Below are positions 52,502 to 63,229 of a stretch of 64,000 nt of DNA, one piece after another. Position numbers and translations under genes: made by a program. The number at the start of each line of letters is the position of its first letter. Within the stretch, counting starts at the first letter, position 1. The DNA lies in contig JAJTWR010000107.1 of assembly GCA_021613335.1 (NCBI GenBank), forward strand, positions 1-64,000. Direction: 5' to 3'. A model generated the notes under the pieces. That model was not told where the DNA came from, searched no databases, and saw only the letters and a program-made list of their open reading frames with translations. Source of the stretch: Whitmania pigra (Eukaryota > Annelida > Clitellata > Hirudinida > Haemopidae).

Positions 52502-53394
52502 TGAATGTTGCAATTACAGGAACGACCGGTTTTTTAGGCCAAAATTTAATTTCTTACTTAAATAAAGAGGAGATTTTGAAAATCAGCAGGCAACAGTTAA
52601 ACAACATCCAAGCGGAAAATCTGGGCAATTGCCAAGCAATAATTCATCTGGCAGGTAAGGCTCACGATTTAAAAAAAACTTCAACGCCTCAACAATATTA
52701 CCATATAAATTTTGAATTAACCAAAAAACTGTATGATGTGTTTTTACAATCGGATGCAAAAAAATTTATTTTTATAAGTTCTGTAAAAGCGGCTGCAGAC
52801 ACCTTTAACGGCGTATTAACCGAAGAAGTTTTGCCTAATCCCACAACAGATTATGGGAAATCTAAATTAATGGCCGAGCAATATCTGCAAAGTAAGCCCT
52901 TGCCTTTGGGTAAATCGTATTACATTTTACGTCCGTGTATGGTTTATGGGCCGGGTAATAAGGGAAATTTAAATTTATTGTATCGGTTGGTTAAAAAAAA
53001 CATTCCGTATCCTTTGGCTTCTTTTGAAAACAAACGTTCCTTTTTAAGCGTCGAAAATTTATGCTTTGTAATTAAACAACTGCTTGAAAAGGAAATAGAA
53101 TCAGGCATTTATCAAATTGCAGACAGCCAAACCCTGTCAACCAATGAAATAATAAGCATTTTAGCCGGCGGGCAAACAAAAAGCCCTAAAATGTGGAAAA
53201 TTCCGAAAAGACTTATCGGTTTGTTGGCTAAACTTGGCGACAAGATAAATCTCCCCCTGAATTCTGAACGTTTGCAAAAACTCACAGAAAATTACGTTGT
53301 AAGCAACCAAAAAATTCTTCAAGCCATAGGTTTACCTTTACCTGTTTCCTCTGAGGAGGGTTTATATAAAACCATTAAATTATTCGATAAATAG
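52501..53394 (+). CDS. NAD-dependent epimerase/reductase, WbpV-like
   Basis: I start at ATG 52501, overlapping the previous TAA, because 'MNVAITGTTGFLGQNLISYL' is the Rossmann loop. 297 residues of an extended SDR: 'IIHLAGKAHDL', Ser in 'FIFISSVKAAADTF', and catalytic Tyr-x3-Lys in 'TTDYGKSKLMAEQYL'. The gene order epimerase-WecA type-WbpM type is that of wbpV-wbpL-wbpM, where WbpV reduces a 4-keto-6-deoxy-HexNAc to UDP-QuiNAc. The 4-reductase role here is inferred. Confidence 0.85.
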   Translation: MNVAITGTTGFLGQNLISYLNKEEILKISRQQLNNIQAENLGNCQAIIHLAGKAHDLKKTSTPQQYYHINFELTKKLYDVFLQSDAKKFIFISSVKAAADTFNGVLTEEVLPNPTTDYGKSKLMAEQYLQSKPLPLGKSYYILRPCMVYGPGNKGNLNLLYRLVKKNIPYPLASFENKRSFLSVENLCFVIKQLLEKEIESGIYQIADSQTLSTNEIISILAGGQTKSPKMWKIPKRLIGLLAKLGDKINLPLNSERLQKLTENYVVSNQKILQAIGLPLPVSSEEGLYKTIKLFDK

Positions 53395-53421
53395 ATTTTA
53401 TTTGATTACTTTGGGTTGAAA

Positions 53422-54396
53422 ATGTCTCTTTTTACCGTCACCATTTGTTTAACTACGCTTACCTGTGTTGAGCTGTTGTATTTTAAAATAGCAGATTATT
53501 TCAATATCGTAGATAAACCAAATGAACGGAGTTCGCACACAAAAATAACCATACGCGGGGGCGGAGTTGTTTTCCCGGTCGCCGTTTTGCTTTTTTTCTT
53601 CTCCCAAGAACTTGCATACCCTTATTTTACGCTGGGGCTGGCGGCTATTGCTTTGGTTTCTTTTTTAGACGACGTGCTTACGTTAAATAATAAACTCAGA
53701 TTACTGACGCATGTGCTGGCGGTTTTATTGTTGTTTTTTCAGTTACAACTCTTTTTTCTACCTTGGTATATTATACTCGTTGCGCTGGTTTTTAGTATCG
53801 CCGCCCTCAATGCCTATAACTTTATGGATGGCATTAACGGGATAACCGGCGCTTACAGTTTAATTACCTTGTGCACCTTAAGTTATATCAATCATACCCA
53901 AGAGGCATTCGTAAACCAAAATTTGCTGATTGTTTGCGTATTATCTTTGCTGGTTTTTAATTTTTTCAATTATAGATTTAAGGCAAAATGTTTTGCCGGA
54001 GACGTAGGGAGCGTAAGCATTGCTTTTATTATTATTTTTGCCGTAGGATTATTAATTATCCAAACCCAAAATATAGCTTACATGCTGTTATTAATCCTTT
54101 ATGGGTTAGATACAACTACAACCATTATATTCCGTAGGGTTAGAAACGAAAATATTTTTAAGGCGCATCGAAGCCATTTTTATCAGTTTTTAACAAACCG
54201 TCTTAAGTGGCCTCACCTTTTGGTTGCCGCTTTATACGCTTTAACTCAGGCGGGTATCAATGTGCTTTTATTAAGTATGGTAAATAAATCCGGGGCCGTA
54301 CTTTTGTTTTTTGTGGGGTTTGCCGTTTTTTTTATCTGCTTGAGATTTATGGTAGAAGGGAAAACAAGACTTTTAGTCCGAAAACAAGAAAATTAA
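53422..54396 (+). CDS. Undecaprenyl-phosphate HexNAc-1-phosphate transferase (WecA/WbpL type)
   Basis: ATG 53422; 324 residues with about 10-11 membrane helices. Conserved loops of the polyprenyl-phosphate sugar-1-P transferase family: 'VDKPNERSSHTKITIRGGG', Asp-Asp in 'LVSFLDDVLTLNNKLRL', 'NAYNFMDGINGITGAYS' and 'CFAGDVGSVSIAF' plus the His-rich 'FKAHRSHFYQFL'. It loads a sugar-1-phosphate onto undecaprenyl phosphate and starts glycan assembly. With the neighbours, UDP-QuiNAc/FucNAc is the likely donor. Confidence 0.9.
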   Translation: MSLFTVTICLTTLTCVELLYFKIADYFNIVDKPNERSSHTKITIRGGGVVFPVAVLLFFFSQELAYPYFTLGLAAIALVSFLDDVLTLNNKLRLLTHVLAVLLLFFQLQLFFLPWYIILVALVFSIAALNAYNFMDGINGITGAYSLITLCTLSYINHTQEAFVNQNLLIVCVLSLLVFNFFNYRFKAKCFAGDVGSVSIAFIIIFAVGLLIIQTQNIAYMLLLILYGLDTTTTIIFRRVRNENIFKAHRSHFYQFLTNRLKWPHLLVAALYALTQAGINVLLLSMVNKSGAVLLFFVGFAVFFICLRFMVEGKTRLLVRKQEN

Positions 54397-54444
54397 TTTC
54401 TTCTCAATGAAACAAAATTTATTAACTTTAGTAATTAATTTTTT

Positions 54445-56415
54445 TTGACTTTGTTCAGTAAGATTAACGTAGTTCCGAGCAAGATTAACGTAGTTCCAAG
54501 ATGGCTCATCTTTGCCATTGATTTAAGCATTTGTTTATTTTCTTTTGTTGTTGCATACCTTGTCAAATACAATTTTGATCTTTCCTCGCTCAACATGAAA
54601 GAATTTAGCAGGAACGTTATTATAATGTCTGTCATTAATTGCGTGGTTTTTGTGTTGGTGCGCGCCTATTCGGGCATCATTAGATATACCAGCGACCAGG
54701 ATACGTTTAGAATACTTTTTGCTGTTCTTATCAGTAATGGCGCTTTCTTCTTTATCAATTTGATTATCATGACAATGGGCAAAGCGCCTTACATTTCCAG
54801 TTCCTTATTGCTTGTTAATGCGTTGGCGTCTTTTCTTCTTTTGATAACTTATCGCGTGTTTATTAAATATTTTTTCACCTATATTAAAAACTTTAACCTT
54901 GATAAACGAAGAGTTATTATTTATGGGGCCGGAGAGTGCGGTTTAGCGGTTAAAAGAACTTTTGATCACGACACCCGAATAAACAAAAACATTGTTGCCT
55001 TTATAGATGATGACGAACGAAAAGTAGGTAAAACCATAGACGGGGTTAAAATATTAAACGCCAATTTGTTGGAGGATTTAATTAAAGAATATCAGGTAGA
55101 CGATGTAATTTTAGCTTCTTATGATATTTCGCCCGAGCGTAAAAACCGGGTGGTAGACATCTGTTTGGAACAGGAGGTAATTGTGCTGAATACCCCTCCT
55201 ACGGGGGTTTGGGGTGATGGAAATATCGTTTCATCTCAAATAAAAAGAATTAATATTGAGGATTTATTAAACAGAAAACCAATTGAAATTGATACCGAAG
55301 GAATTGGCAAACAGCTTTCCGGGAAACGGATTTTAATTACCGGAGCCGCCGGTTCTATAGGGAGTGAAATTGTGCGCCAGTTGTTGAATTTTCAAATCGG
55401 GCTTATCATTTTATGTGATCAATCTGAAACGGCGCTTCATGAAATTTATCTGGAGATGAAAGAAACGCATCGAAATATAAATTTCCATGCCTTTGTGGGC
55501 GATGTTCGCGATGAAATGCGGATGAACTATTTGTTTGAAACGTTAAAACCGCACTATGTTTACCATGCCGCCGCCTATAAGCACGTGCCTTTAATGGAAG
55601 ATAACCCGGCAGAGGCCGTAAAAACCAATGTTTTAGGCTCTAAAATTATTGCAGATTTATCGGTAAAATATGGCGTGCTTAAATTTGTAATGATTTCTAC
55701 CGATAAGGCGGTTAACCCGGCCAACGTGATGGGCGCAACTAAACGCATAGCCGAAATTTATGTACAGTCTTTAAATAACTTACTTCATCATAAAGATTAT
55801 GTTTTTAGCAACGGCTTTCGTTATATAAATGACTTGAATGTGAGGCCTATAACCAAGTTTATAACCACCCGTTTTGGTAATGTGCTGGGTTCAAACGGTT
55901 CTGTAATCCCGCGTTTTAAACGCCAAATTGAAAAAGGAGGCCCTATAACGGTTACCCATCCGGAGATTTCTCGTTATTTTATGACCATTCCCGAAGCGTG
56001 CAGGTTGGTTTTAGAAGCGGGGTGCATGGGCGTTGGAGGCGAGATTTATATATTTGATATGGGTAAATCGGTAAAAATAATTGATCTGGCTCAAAAGATG
56101 ATTCGTTTGGCGGGTCTTGTCCCAAATGATGATATTAAAATTCAGTTTACAGGGCTTCGCCCCGGCGAAAAACTGTTTGAAGAATTACTCGATGATCATG
56201 AAAATACCATGCCGACACACCATGAAAAAATTATGATTGGCAAAGTACGCGAGTATGTGTTTACCGATGTAGAAACCCAGATTAATACCATATTGCAATT
56301 TGCCAAAAATAATGACGACAGGCAAGTTGTAAAAGGAATGAAAAAATTAGTTAAAGAATATTATAGTAACAACTCCATTTTTGAAGAGCTAGATTTTCCT
56401 TCAAAAATCGATTAA
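54445..56415 (+). CDS. WbpM/FlaA1-family UDP-HexNAc 4,6-dehydratase (CapD-like)
   Basis: A 656-codon frame from TTG 54445; the true start may be a little downstream. Four N-terminal membrane helices (about 15-130), a first Rossmann domain ('RRVIIYGAGECGLAVKRTF') and a second SDR domain with 'GKRILITGAAGSIGSEIVRQ', 'AAAYKHVPLMEDNPAEAV' and the Met/Lys pair of the SMK triad in 'VNPANVMGATKRIAE'. It converts UDP-GlcNAc to the 4-keto-6-deoxy sugar. Odd: the first 14 codons contain a tandem 'SKINVVP' duplication. An internal start would avoid it. Confidence 0.92.
   Translation: MTLFSKINVVPSKINVVPRWLIFAIDLSICLFSFVVAYLVKYNFDLSSLNMKEFSRNVIIMSVINCVVFVLVRAYSGIIRYTSDQDTFRILFAVLISNGAFFFINLIIMTMGKAPYISSSLLLVNALASFLLLITYRVFIKYFFTYIKNFNLDKRRVIIYGAGECGLAVKRTFDHDTRINKNIVAFIDDDERKVGKTIDGVKILNANLLEDLIKEYQVDDVILASYDISPERKNRVVDICLEQEVIVLNTPPTGVWGDGNIVSSQIKRINIEDLLNRKPIEIDTEGIGKQLSGKRILITGAAGSIGSEIVRQLLNFQIGLIILCDQSETALHEIYLEMKETHRNINFHAFVGDVRDEMRMNYLFETLKPHYVYHAAAYKHVPLMEDNPAEAVKTNVLGSKIIADLSVKYGVLKFVMISTDKAVNPANVMGATKRIAEIYVQSLNNLLHHKDYVFSNGFRYINDLNVRPITKFITTRFGNVLGSNGSVIPRFKRQIEKGGPITVTHPEISRYFMTIPEACRLVLEAGCMGVGGEIYIFDMGKSVKIIDLAQKMIRLAGLVPNDDIKIQFTGLRPGEKLFEELLDDHENTMPTHHEKIMIGKVREYVFTDVETQINTILQFAKNNDDRQVVKGMKKLVKEYYSNNSIFEELDFPSKID
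54457..54498 (+). repeat. 21-bp in-frame tandem duplication
   Basis: AGTAAGATTAACGTAGTTCC and AGCAAGATTAACGTAGTTCC lie head to tail at the start of the dehydratase frame, differing in two bases overall; each unit encodes SKINVVP. A recent slippage-type duplication. Confidence 0.8.
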
Positions 56416-56420
56416 ATTTT

Positions 56421-58031
56421 ATGAAAAAAGTTTTAATTTTTGCCTTGTCAGTAACGTGTTATGCGGCACAGGTAAAGGCGCAAGAAACCCCCAACCAAAT
56501 TATTCCTTATGATTATCAGTTTTACCAAAAACTGAATAAGTCGGTCTATCAAAAAAATCAAAAGTTCCATTCTTCCATAAAAGATTTTTATGCCGATGAT
56601 CAAAATATATCGGCAAGGTATGATTCGTTAATGAGGTATGGAACCGATAGTTTAAATCATTCTTTTGCGCATCGAAAATTGTTTATCCGGCATTTGATAC
56701 AATATCAAAATCAGGATTATAGTATTTATGCCGATTTCTTGCCCGATTTTCAGATTGGCCGCGATATAACCGGATTACGTACTACTTGGTTAAATACCCG
56801 TGGTTTTCAATTAGGCGGAACGGTTGGAAAAACGTTCTCGTTTTATTTAAACGGGTTTGAAAATCAAGGTAAATTTCCGGCTTATGTAAATAATTATATT
56901 ATCAAAAACCAAGTAGCGCCCGGGCAGGGCTTTGGCAAGTTATCAACCGATGTTCAAGATTGGTCGTATGTTACCGCTTTGTTGTCGTATACCCCGAGTA
57001 AATATATAAATTTGGCTCTTGGTTACGGTAAAAATTTTATTGGCGACGGCTATCGTTCGGCTTTACTTTCTGATGTGTCGTCAAATTATTCTTTCTTTAG
57101 AGTAAGGGCAAGTCTTGGTTGGGCGCAATATCAAACTATTTTTGGCTATATGCTGGATCCGGGAGCCGATAAACTGGCCGCCGATAGACGATTGGGAGAC
57201 AGGGGAAAATGGATGGCGGCCCATTACTTGGATTGGAATATTACAAACAGGTTATCTCTTGGTTTTTTTCAAGCGGTTACTTGGGCCGATTCCGAGAAAG
57301 AAGGAAAAAGAGGTTTTGATTTTAATTACGTCCATCCTTTTGTGTTTCTGCGTCCTCTTGAAAGCGTTAACACAACTTCGCCCGATAAAATGCGGCTAGG
57401 GTTAAACGCTAAATACGAAGCGCTTGCCAAAACGGCTGTTTACGGACAGTTTATGCTTGATGAATTTACGGCAAAGGAATTTTTTGCCGGCAAGGGTTAC
57501 TGGGCAAATAAATTTGCCGTACAATTAGGCCTGAGAGGATCAGATTTGTTTCATGTAGCCAATCTAAATTATTTGGCCGAGTTTAACGCCGCAAAGCCAT
57601 ATGCCTACGCACATTTTAATAGAATATCTAACTATGCTAATTATAACCAGCCTCTTGCGCATCCTTATGGAGCTAATTTCAGAGAAGTTTTGGGTATTTT
57701 AAACTATTCTGTCGGGAGGTTCGATTTTCAAGGACAGGCCTTGTATGCAAACTATGGTTTAGATGACCTGGCCGATAACTTTGGGAAAAATATTTTTAAA
57801 AGTTATGAAACCCGTTCGGTAGAGTATGGCAGCCATATAGGACAGGGAATAAATACTGATTTATATCTTGCACAAGGAAAAATTGCCTATTTGCTAAATC
57901 CTAAATACAACTTAAGAGTAGAACTCGGAGGCATTTATAGACAGGAACAAAACAAATTAAACAACGACCGTACCGTTATGTTTAGCTTTGGGTTAAGAAG
58001 CAGTTTTCGTAACTTGTACTACGATTTTTAA
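56421..58031 (+). CDS. Outer-membrane capsule-assembly (Wzi/RemB-like) barrel protein
   Basis: A 536-residue protein with signal peptide 'VLIFALSVTCYAAQVKAQ'. The mature part is a large beta barrel: 'RTTWLNTRGFQLGGTVGKTF', 'YINLALGYGKNFIGDGYRS', 'FLRPLESVNTTSPDKMRLGL' and the final 'FSFGLRSSFRNLYYDF'. The 'LGYGKNFIGDGYRS' segment is typical of a Bacteroidota group annotated as Wzi-like or gliding motility RemB. It starts five bases after the dehydratase stop, linking it to surface-glycan assembly. Role inferred. Confidence 0.75.
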   Translation: MKKVLIFALSVTCYAAQVKAQETPNQIIPYDYQFYQKLNKSVYQKNQKFHSSIKDFYADDQNISARYDSLMRYGTDSLNHSFAHRKLFIRHLIQYQNQDYSIYADFLPDFQIGRDITGLRTTWLNTRGFQLGGTVGKTFSFYLNGFENQGKFPAYVNNYIIKNQVAPGQGFGKLSTDVQDWSYVTALLSYTPSKYINLALGYGKNFIGDGYRSALLSDVSSNYSFFRVRASLGWAQYQTIFGYMLDPGADKLAADRRLGDRGKWMAAHYLDWNITNRLSLGFFQAVTWADSEKEGKRGFDFNYVHPFVFLRPLESVNTTSPDKMRLGLNAKYEALAKTAVYGQFMLDEFTAKEFFAGKGYWANKFAVQLGLRGSDLFHVANLNYLAEFNAAKPYAYAHFNRISNYANYNQPLAHPYGANFREVLGILNYSVGRFDFQGQALYANYGLDDLADNFGKNIFKSYETRSVEYGSHIGQGINTDLYLAQGKIAYLLNPKYNLRVELGGIYRQEQNKLNNDRTVMFSFGLRSSFRNLYYDF

Positions 58032-58049
58032 GTATTATCGGACGGCGTT

Positions 58050-58976
58050 TTAACCCTTTTTCAGATAATCCCGATAGGTTAATTTTAACCCTTCTTCGAG
58101 TTCGGTTTTGTGTTTCCAGCCCAGTTTGTGAAGTTTGCTGATATCCATTAGTTTTCGGGGCGTTCCGTCCGGTTTGTCGGGGTTGAAGCGTAATTCGCCT
58201 TTATAATCGACTACTTTTTTAATCAGTAACGCCAAATCTTTGATGGCAATATCTTTACCTGTGCCAATATTAATAAAGCGGGGTTGATTATAGGTCTGCA
58301 TCAGGAAATAACAAGCGTCCGCTAAATCATCCGCAAAAAGAAACTCTCGTTTGGGATTACCCGACCCCCAGATTTCAACCCAAGGGGCCTCGTTTTTTTT
58401 AGCTTCATCAAATTTTCTGATCAAAGCAGGTAAAACGTGAGAATGATCGGGGTGGTAATTATCGTTATAACCGTATAAATTTGTGGGCATTACGGAAATA
58501 AAATTACATCCGTATTGAGCTCGGTAGGCCTCGCACAATTTAATTCCGGCTATTTTTGCAATGGCGTAAGATTCATTGGTTTCTTCCAGCGGACCGGTTA
58601 ACAAATAATCTTCTTTTAGCGGTTGAGGAGCTAATTTTGGATAAATACAACTGGATCCCAGAAACATTAATTTTTTTACGCCCGTTAGATAGGCTTGATG
58701 GATGACGTTGTTCTGGATAGCTAAATTTTTATATAAAAAATCAGCTTTGTAGGTATTATTGGCAATGATGCCTCCCACTTTAGCTGCGGCCATAAATACA
58801 TATTCAGGCTTTTGGGTATGAAAAAAATCGGCAACGGCAAGTTGTTCGGTTAAGTCCATTTCTTTTGAGCTTCGAGTAAGGATACGGGTAAAATTTTCTT
58901 TCTCAAGTTTTCTTAAAATTGCCGAACCCACCATTCCTTTGTGTCCGGCAACAAAAATTTTTGCGTTCTTTTCCAA
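58050..58976 (-). CDS. fcl: GDP-L-fucose synthase
   Basis: A 308-residue SDR that epimerises and reduces GDP-4-keto-6-deoxymannose to GDP-L-fucose. Motifs: NADP loop '[17 protein letters not shown]', '[18 protein letters not shown]', '[18 protein letters not shown]' with the catalytic Ser, '[10 protein letters not shown]' with Tyr-x3-Lys and '[12 protein letters not shown]'. Convergent with the Wzi-like gene, 18 bases apart. The GDP-mannose dehydratase partner (gmd) is not in the window. 11 bases after dxs. Confidence 0.94.
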   Translation of the reverse strand: MEKNAKIFVAGHKGMVGSAILRKLEKENFTRILTRSSKEMDLTEQLAVADFFHTQKPEYVFMAAAKVGGIIANNTYKADFLYKNLAIQNNVIHQAYLTGVKKLMFLGSSCIYPKLAPQPLKEDYLLTGPLEETNESYAIAKIAGIKLCEAYRAQYGCNFISVMPTNLYGYNDNYHPDHSHVLPALIRKFDEAKKNEAPWVEIWGSGNPKREFLFADDLADACYFLMQTYNQPRFINIGTGKDIAIKDLALLIKKVVDYKGELRFNPDKPDGTPRKLMDISKLHKLGWKHKTELEEGLKLTYRDYLKKG

Positions 58977-58987
58977 AAGTTTTAAAA

Positions 58988-60916
58988 CTAAGATGCGATG
59001 GTTTCTGTTTTTCTGCTGATTGCCAGTTCTTTTACTTTTTTGATGATGGCATTGGCGTCGTAATTACAAATGGCCCATAATTCAGCTTGTTCGCCATGTT
59101 CAATAAACTTGTCGGGTATTCCTAAGCGATGCGCTTGCGCCTGGTATTTATGGTCGGCCATAAATTCTAAAACGGCGCTGCCCATTCCTCCTTGCAAACA
59201 GCCGTCTTCAACGGTAATTATTTTTGCGTAGCGGTTAAAAACTTTGTGTAATAGTTCATAATCTAAAGGTTTTACAAAGCGCATATCATAATGAGCAGGA
59301 TGAAAACCTTCGGCGTTAAGTTCTTTACAGGCCGATAACGCAAAATTTCCAACATGCCCTATGGTTAAAATAGCCACGTCTTCGCCGTCGCATATTTTAC
59401 GGCCTTTTCCAATGGTAATTGATTTTAAAGGACGTTTCCAATCTACCATTACCCCGCTGCCTCTGGGGTAACGGATGGCGAAAGGGCCTTTGTTTTCCAG
59501 CTGAGCGGTATACATCAGATTGCGTAATTCTTCTTCGTTCATTGGCGAAGAAACAATCATATTTGGAATGCATCGCATATAGGCAAGGTCATAAGCGCCG
59601 TGATGAGTAGCTCCATCGGCGCCAACCAACCCGGCTCTGTCTAAACAAAATACTATGTTTAGCTTTTGCAAGGCCACATCGTGAATAACCTGGTCGTACG
59701 CTCGCTGCATAAAGCTGGAGTAAATGTTGCAAAAAGGCAGCAGACCCCCTGTTGCCAAACCTGCGGCAAAAGTTACGGCGTGTTGCTCTGCAATTCCCAC
59801 GTCAAAAGTTCTGTTTGGCATGGCTTTCATCATAATATTCATGGAAGAACCCGAAGGCATAGCCGGGGTTATACCTACAATATTTTTGTTTTCTTCAGCT
59901 AATTCAACTAAAGTAAACCCAAAAACATCTTGATATTTTGGCGGCTGCGGTTTGTTTGTTACCGGCTTTTGGATATCTCCGGTAATTTTATCAAACAGGC
60001 CTGGGGCATGCCATTTGGTTTGATCTTTTTCAGCTAAAGAAAATCCCTTCCCTTTAACGGTAATGCAATGAAGTAATTTAGGGCCTGAAATGGCGCTTAA
60101 ATCCTGAATGATGGAAGTTAGTTTTTTAACATCATGCCCATCAATCGGGCCAAAATATCTAAAATTAAGCGATTCAAAAAGATTGCTCTGTTTAAGCAAA
60201 ATTCCTTTAATGCTTTTCTCAATCTTTTTAGCGTATTTTAAAGCGTTGGGGCCGAGTTCGGATAATTTACCGAGTACAAAACCAACATCGTCTCTAAGTC
60301 TGTTATATGATTTTGAAGCGGTAATGCTGGTGAGGTATTCTTTTAATGCGCCAACATTCGGGTCTATAGACATGCAGTTATCATTTAAAATCACCAAAAT
60401 ATTTGATTTTTCGATTCCTGCATGATTTAATCCCTCAAAAGCCAAGCCTGCCGTCATGGCTCCGTCTCCAATAACGGCTACATGCTGCCGATCTGTTTCG
60501 CCTTTATGGCGCGAGGCTACCGCCATTCCTAATGCTGCCGATATAGAGGTAGAGGAATGCCCAACGCCAAAAGTATCGTACTCGCTTTCGCTAATTTTTG
60601 GAAAACCGCTAATTCCGTTTAAAATTCTGTTGGTATGAAATTTATTGCGCCTGCCGGTTAAAATTTTATGACCATAAGCTTGATGACCAACATCCCACAC
60701 CAATTTATCGTATGGCGTATTTAAAACATAATGTAAAGCCACCGTCAGCTCTACCACCCCTAAACTAGCGCCAAAATGCCCGCCGGTTACGCTTACCACA
60801 TCAATAATATACTGGCGTAACTCCTGGCAAATTTGCTCCAAATCATTTACGCTATACTTCTTTAAATCAGAAGGATAATTGATAGTTGATAATAAAGGAC
60901 CTGTTTTAAACTCCAT
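58988..60916 (-). CDS. dxs: 1-Deoxy-D-xylulose-5-phosphate synthase
   Basis: A 642-residue thiamine-diphosphate enzyme joining pyruvate and glyceraldehyde-3-phosphate, first step of the MEP isoprenoid pathway. '[20 protein letters not shown]', '[18 protein letters not shown]', the TPP/Mg site '[18 protein letters not shown]' to '[15 protein letters not shown]', and '[17 protein letters not shown]' (catalytic Glu). Full length. Followed by fcl on the same strand. Confidence 0.97.
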   Translation of the reverse strand: MEFKTGPLLSTINYPSDLKKYSVNDLEQICQELRQYIIDVVSVTGGHFGASLGVVELTVALHYVLNTPYDKLVWDVGHQAYGHKILTGRRNKFHTNRILNGISGFPKISESEYDTFGVGHSSTSISAALGMAVASRHKGETDRQHVAVIGDGAMTAGLAFEGLNHAGIEKSNILVILNDNCMSIDPNVGALKEYLTSITASKSYNRLRDDVGFVLGKLSELGPNALKYAKKIEKSIKGILLKQSNLFESLNFRYFGPIDGHDVKKLTSIIQDLSAISGPKLLHCITVKGKGFSLAEKDQTKWHAPGLFDKITGDIQKPVTNKPQPPKYQDVFGFTLVELAEENKNIVGITPAMPSGSSMNIMMKAMPNRTFDVGIAEQHAVTFAAGLATGGLLPFCNIYSSFMQRAYDQVIHDVALQKLNIVFCLDRAGLVGADGATHHGAYDLAYMRCIPNMIVSSPMNEEELRNLMYTAQLENKGPFAIRYPRGSGVMVDWKRPLKSITIGKGRKICDGEDVAILTIGHVGNFALSACKELNAEGFHPAHYDMRFVKPLDYELLHKVFNRYAKIITVEDGCLQGGMGSAVLEFMADHKYQAQAHRLGIPDKFIEHGEQAELWAICNYDANAIIKKVKELAISRKTETIAS

Positions 60917-61056
60917 GCAATATTATAATGCGCAAATTACGATAATTTGTTTAACTCTTAAAGCATAATAATGCAGCTAATTTTACCGAAGTATGACTTG
61001 TAATAGTTAATTAATAAGCAAATTAAGTATTTTTGTTGCAAAATCAAATTCATATC

Positions 61057-62328
61057 ATGAAAAAAGACACCTTAGTTTTCGATTTAATTAATAAAGAGCT
61101 AAACAGGCAGGAATACGGCCTAGAACTAATTGCGTCAGAAAATTTTGTAAGTAAACAGGTAATGGAAGCTGCGGGTTCTGTTTTAACCAATAAATATGCT
61201 GAAGGCTTGCCGGGCAAACGTTATTACGGCGGATGCCATGTAGTAGATCAAATTGAAAATGTTGCTATCGAAAGAGCCAAAAAATTATTTGGGGCCGAAT
61301 GGGCTAACGTACAGCCGCACTCCGGCGCGCAGGCCAATGCGGCAGTTATGCTTGCGGTAATAAAGCCCGGCGATAAAATTTTAGGTTTTGATCTCTCGCA
61401 CGGAGGTCATTTAACGCACGGTTCGGCGGTAAATTTTTCAGGAAAATTATATCGGCCATTTTTTTATGGCGTAAAAAAGGAAGACGACCTGATTGATTAT
61501 AAAAAATTGGAAGATATTGCTTTAACCGAAAAACCAAAACTGATTATCTGCGGAGCTTCGGCGTATTCTAGAGAATGGGATTACGCCTTTATTCGCCAAG
61601 TGGCAGATAAAATTGACGCACTATTAATGGCTGATATTTCTCACCCTGCCGGATTTATTGCCAAGGGTTTATTGAATAACCCATTACCTTATTGTCATAT
61701 TGTTACCACCACCACTCATAAAACCTTGCGCGGACCACGCGGGGGGATGATTATGATGGGCAAAGATTTTGTTTCTCCTCAACGGCTTAAAACGCCTAAA
61801 GGAGAGTTGAAAATGATGTCTAACTTATTAGATATGGCCGTTTTTCCGGGTACTCAGGGAGGCCCTTTAGAACATATTATTGCAGCCAAAGCCATTGCCT
61901 TTGGCGAGGCGCTTACAGATGAATATGGACAATATATTAAACAGGTTGGGGCAAATGCGCAAGCTATGGCAAAAGCATTTGCAGACCGGGGTTATAAAAT
62001 TGTTTCTGGCGGCACCGATAATCATTTGATGTTAATTGACCTTCGGAATAAAGGAATTACAGGGAAATTGGCTGAAAACGTATTGGAGAAAGCCGATATT
62101 ACGGTGAATAAAAATATGGTGCCTTTCGATGATAAATCGCCCTTTGTAACTTCAGGCATACGCATTGGCGCCGCTGCCGTAACTACGCGAGGCTTAAAAG
62201 AAGCAGAAATGGAACAAATTGTAGATTGGATTGATGAAGTGCTGAGCCGTCCGGAAAACGAAACGGGTTTGGAAAAGACAAAGCAAAAAGTTCAGGCTTT
62301 GATTCGCAAATTTCCTCTTTACAAATAA
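61057..62328 (+). CDS. glyA: Serine hydroxymethyltransferase
   Basis: 423 residues from ATG 61057 (eight upstream codons do not match the family). PLP enzyme that converts serine and tetrahydrofolate to glycine and methylene-THF. Visible: '[20 protein letters not shown]', '[19 protein letters not shown]', '[13 protein letters not shown]' and the PLP lysine in '[16 protein letters not shown]'. A TATTTTTG box (61028-61035) near the start may be the -7 promoter element. Divergent from dxs. Confidence 0.97.
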   Translation: MKKDTLVFDLINKELNRQEYGLELIASENFVSKQVMEAAGSVLTNKYAEGLPGKRYYGGCHVVDQIENVAIERAKKLFGAEWANVQPHSGAQANAAVMLAVIKPGDKILGFDLSHGGHLTHGSAVNFSGKLYRPFFYGVKKEDDLIDYKKLEDIALTEKPKLIICGASAYSREWDYAFIRQVADKIDALLMADISHPAGFIAKGLLNNPLPYCHIVTTTTHKTLRGPRGGMIMMGKDFVSPQRLKTPKGELKMMSNLLDMAVFPGTQGGPLEHIIAAKAIAFGEALTDEYGQYIKQVGANAQAMAKAFADRGYKIVSGGTDNHLMLIDLRNKGITGKLAENVLEKADITVNKNMVPFDDKSPFVTSGIRIGAAAVTTRGLKEAEMEQIVDWIDEVLSRPENETGLEKTKQKVQALIRKFPLYK

Positions 62329-62526
62329 GATTTATCCTTATCAGGATATTTTAAGAGAAAAATTTGGGTTGATTGACTTTTATCCGGTTATAAACAATGC
62401 CAGATGAAAATCAAAAGTAAGCAGGAGGGTAATTATCTTTGTCTAGATTAAACAATTTCATTAATTTAACGGGCTTTAATTCTATGCGTTTTTTGATCCA
62501 GGAATGCTCAAAACTATTTTCTTTTG
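62329..62526. other. Spacer with small hairpin after glyA
   Basis: ATCCT/AGGAT stem at about 62334-62348 followed by TTTT may be a weak terminator; otherwise no gene recognised. Confidence 0.3.
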
Positions 62527-63147
62527 CTAAATGTAATCTTCCAGATTTCCTTTTCCTTCGCGTAAAATTTCAAACTCTCCGCAAGTGCAATTAATAACGG
62601 TACTGGCTTGGTTGCCTCCGTAACCCCCGTCAATTACGATATCAACCAAATTTTTATATTTTTTATAAATTAATTCCGGATCGGTGGCGTATTCTAAAAT
62701 TTCATCATCGGCATAAATAGAGGTAGAAACAATAGGATTTCCTAATTCTTTTACTATGCTGCGAGCTATGTTGTTATCAGGCACGCGAAAACCAACCGTT
62801 TTTTTATTAGAACTTAAAAGTTTTGGCACCTTGTTATTGGCATTTAAAATAAAAGTAAAAGGCCCCGGCAACGCTTTTTTAAGTACCCGAAAAACGCTGT
62901 TGTCTATGGGTTTGATATAATCTGAAATATGGCTGAGATCTGAACAAATAAAAGACAGATTGGCTTTTTTGGGAGTTATGTTTCTAATTTGACATACCTT
63001 TTCAATAGCCTTATGATTGGTAATATCGCAGCCTAAACCATATACGGTATCGGTAGGGTAGATGATAAGTCCTCCTTTTTTTAGCGTCTCTACAACCCGA
63101 TTAACGGCTTTAGGGTTTGGGTTTTCAGGATATATTTTCAAAAGCAT
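62527..63147 (-). CDS. tsaC: Threonylcarbamoyl-AMP synthase (TsaC/YwlC/Sua5 family)
   Basis: 206 residues from ATG 63147 ('MLLKIYPENPNPKAVNR'); a Met four codons earlier is possible. YrdC domain motifs: 'GGLIIYPTDTVYGLGCDI', 'KKANLSFICSDLSHISDYI', 'LPGPFTFILNAN', 'KKTVGFRVPDNNIA' and 'GNPIVSTSIYADDE'. It makes threonylcarbamoyl-AMP for the t6A modification of tRNAs reading ANN codons. No C-terminal Sua5 domain, so it is the short form. Confidence 0.92.
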   Translation of the reverse strand: MLLKIYPENPNPKAVNRVVETLKKGGLIIYPTDTVYGLGCDITNHKAIEKVCQIRNITPKKANLSFICSDLSHISDYIKPIDNSVFRVLKKALPGPFTFILNANNKVPKLLSSNKKTVGFRVPDNNIARSIVKELGNPIVSTSIYADDEILEYATDPELIYKKYKNLVDIVIDGGYGGNQASTVINCTCGEFEILREGKGNLEDYI

Positions 63148-63229
63148 ACTATAATACATTGCAGGGTTAAACAGACAGTTATCATCAGGCTAGGCAAAAA
63201 AGTACAAAAACGTACTTGGTATCTTCTTA

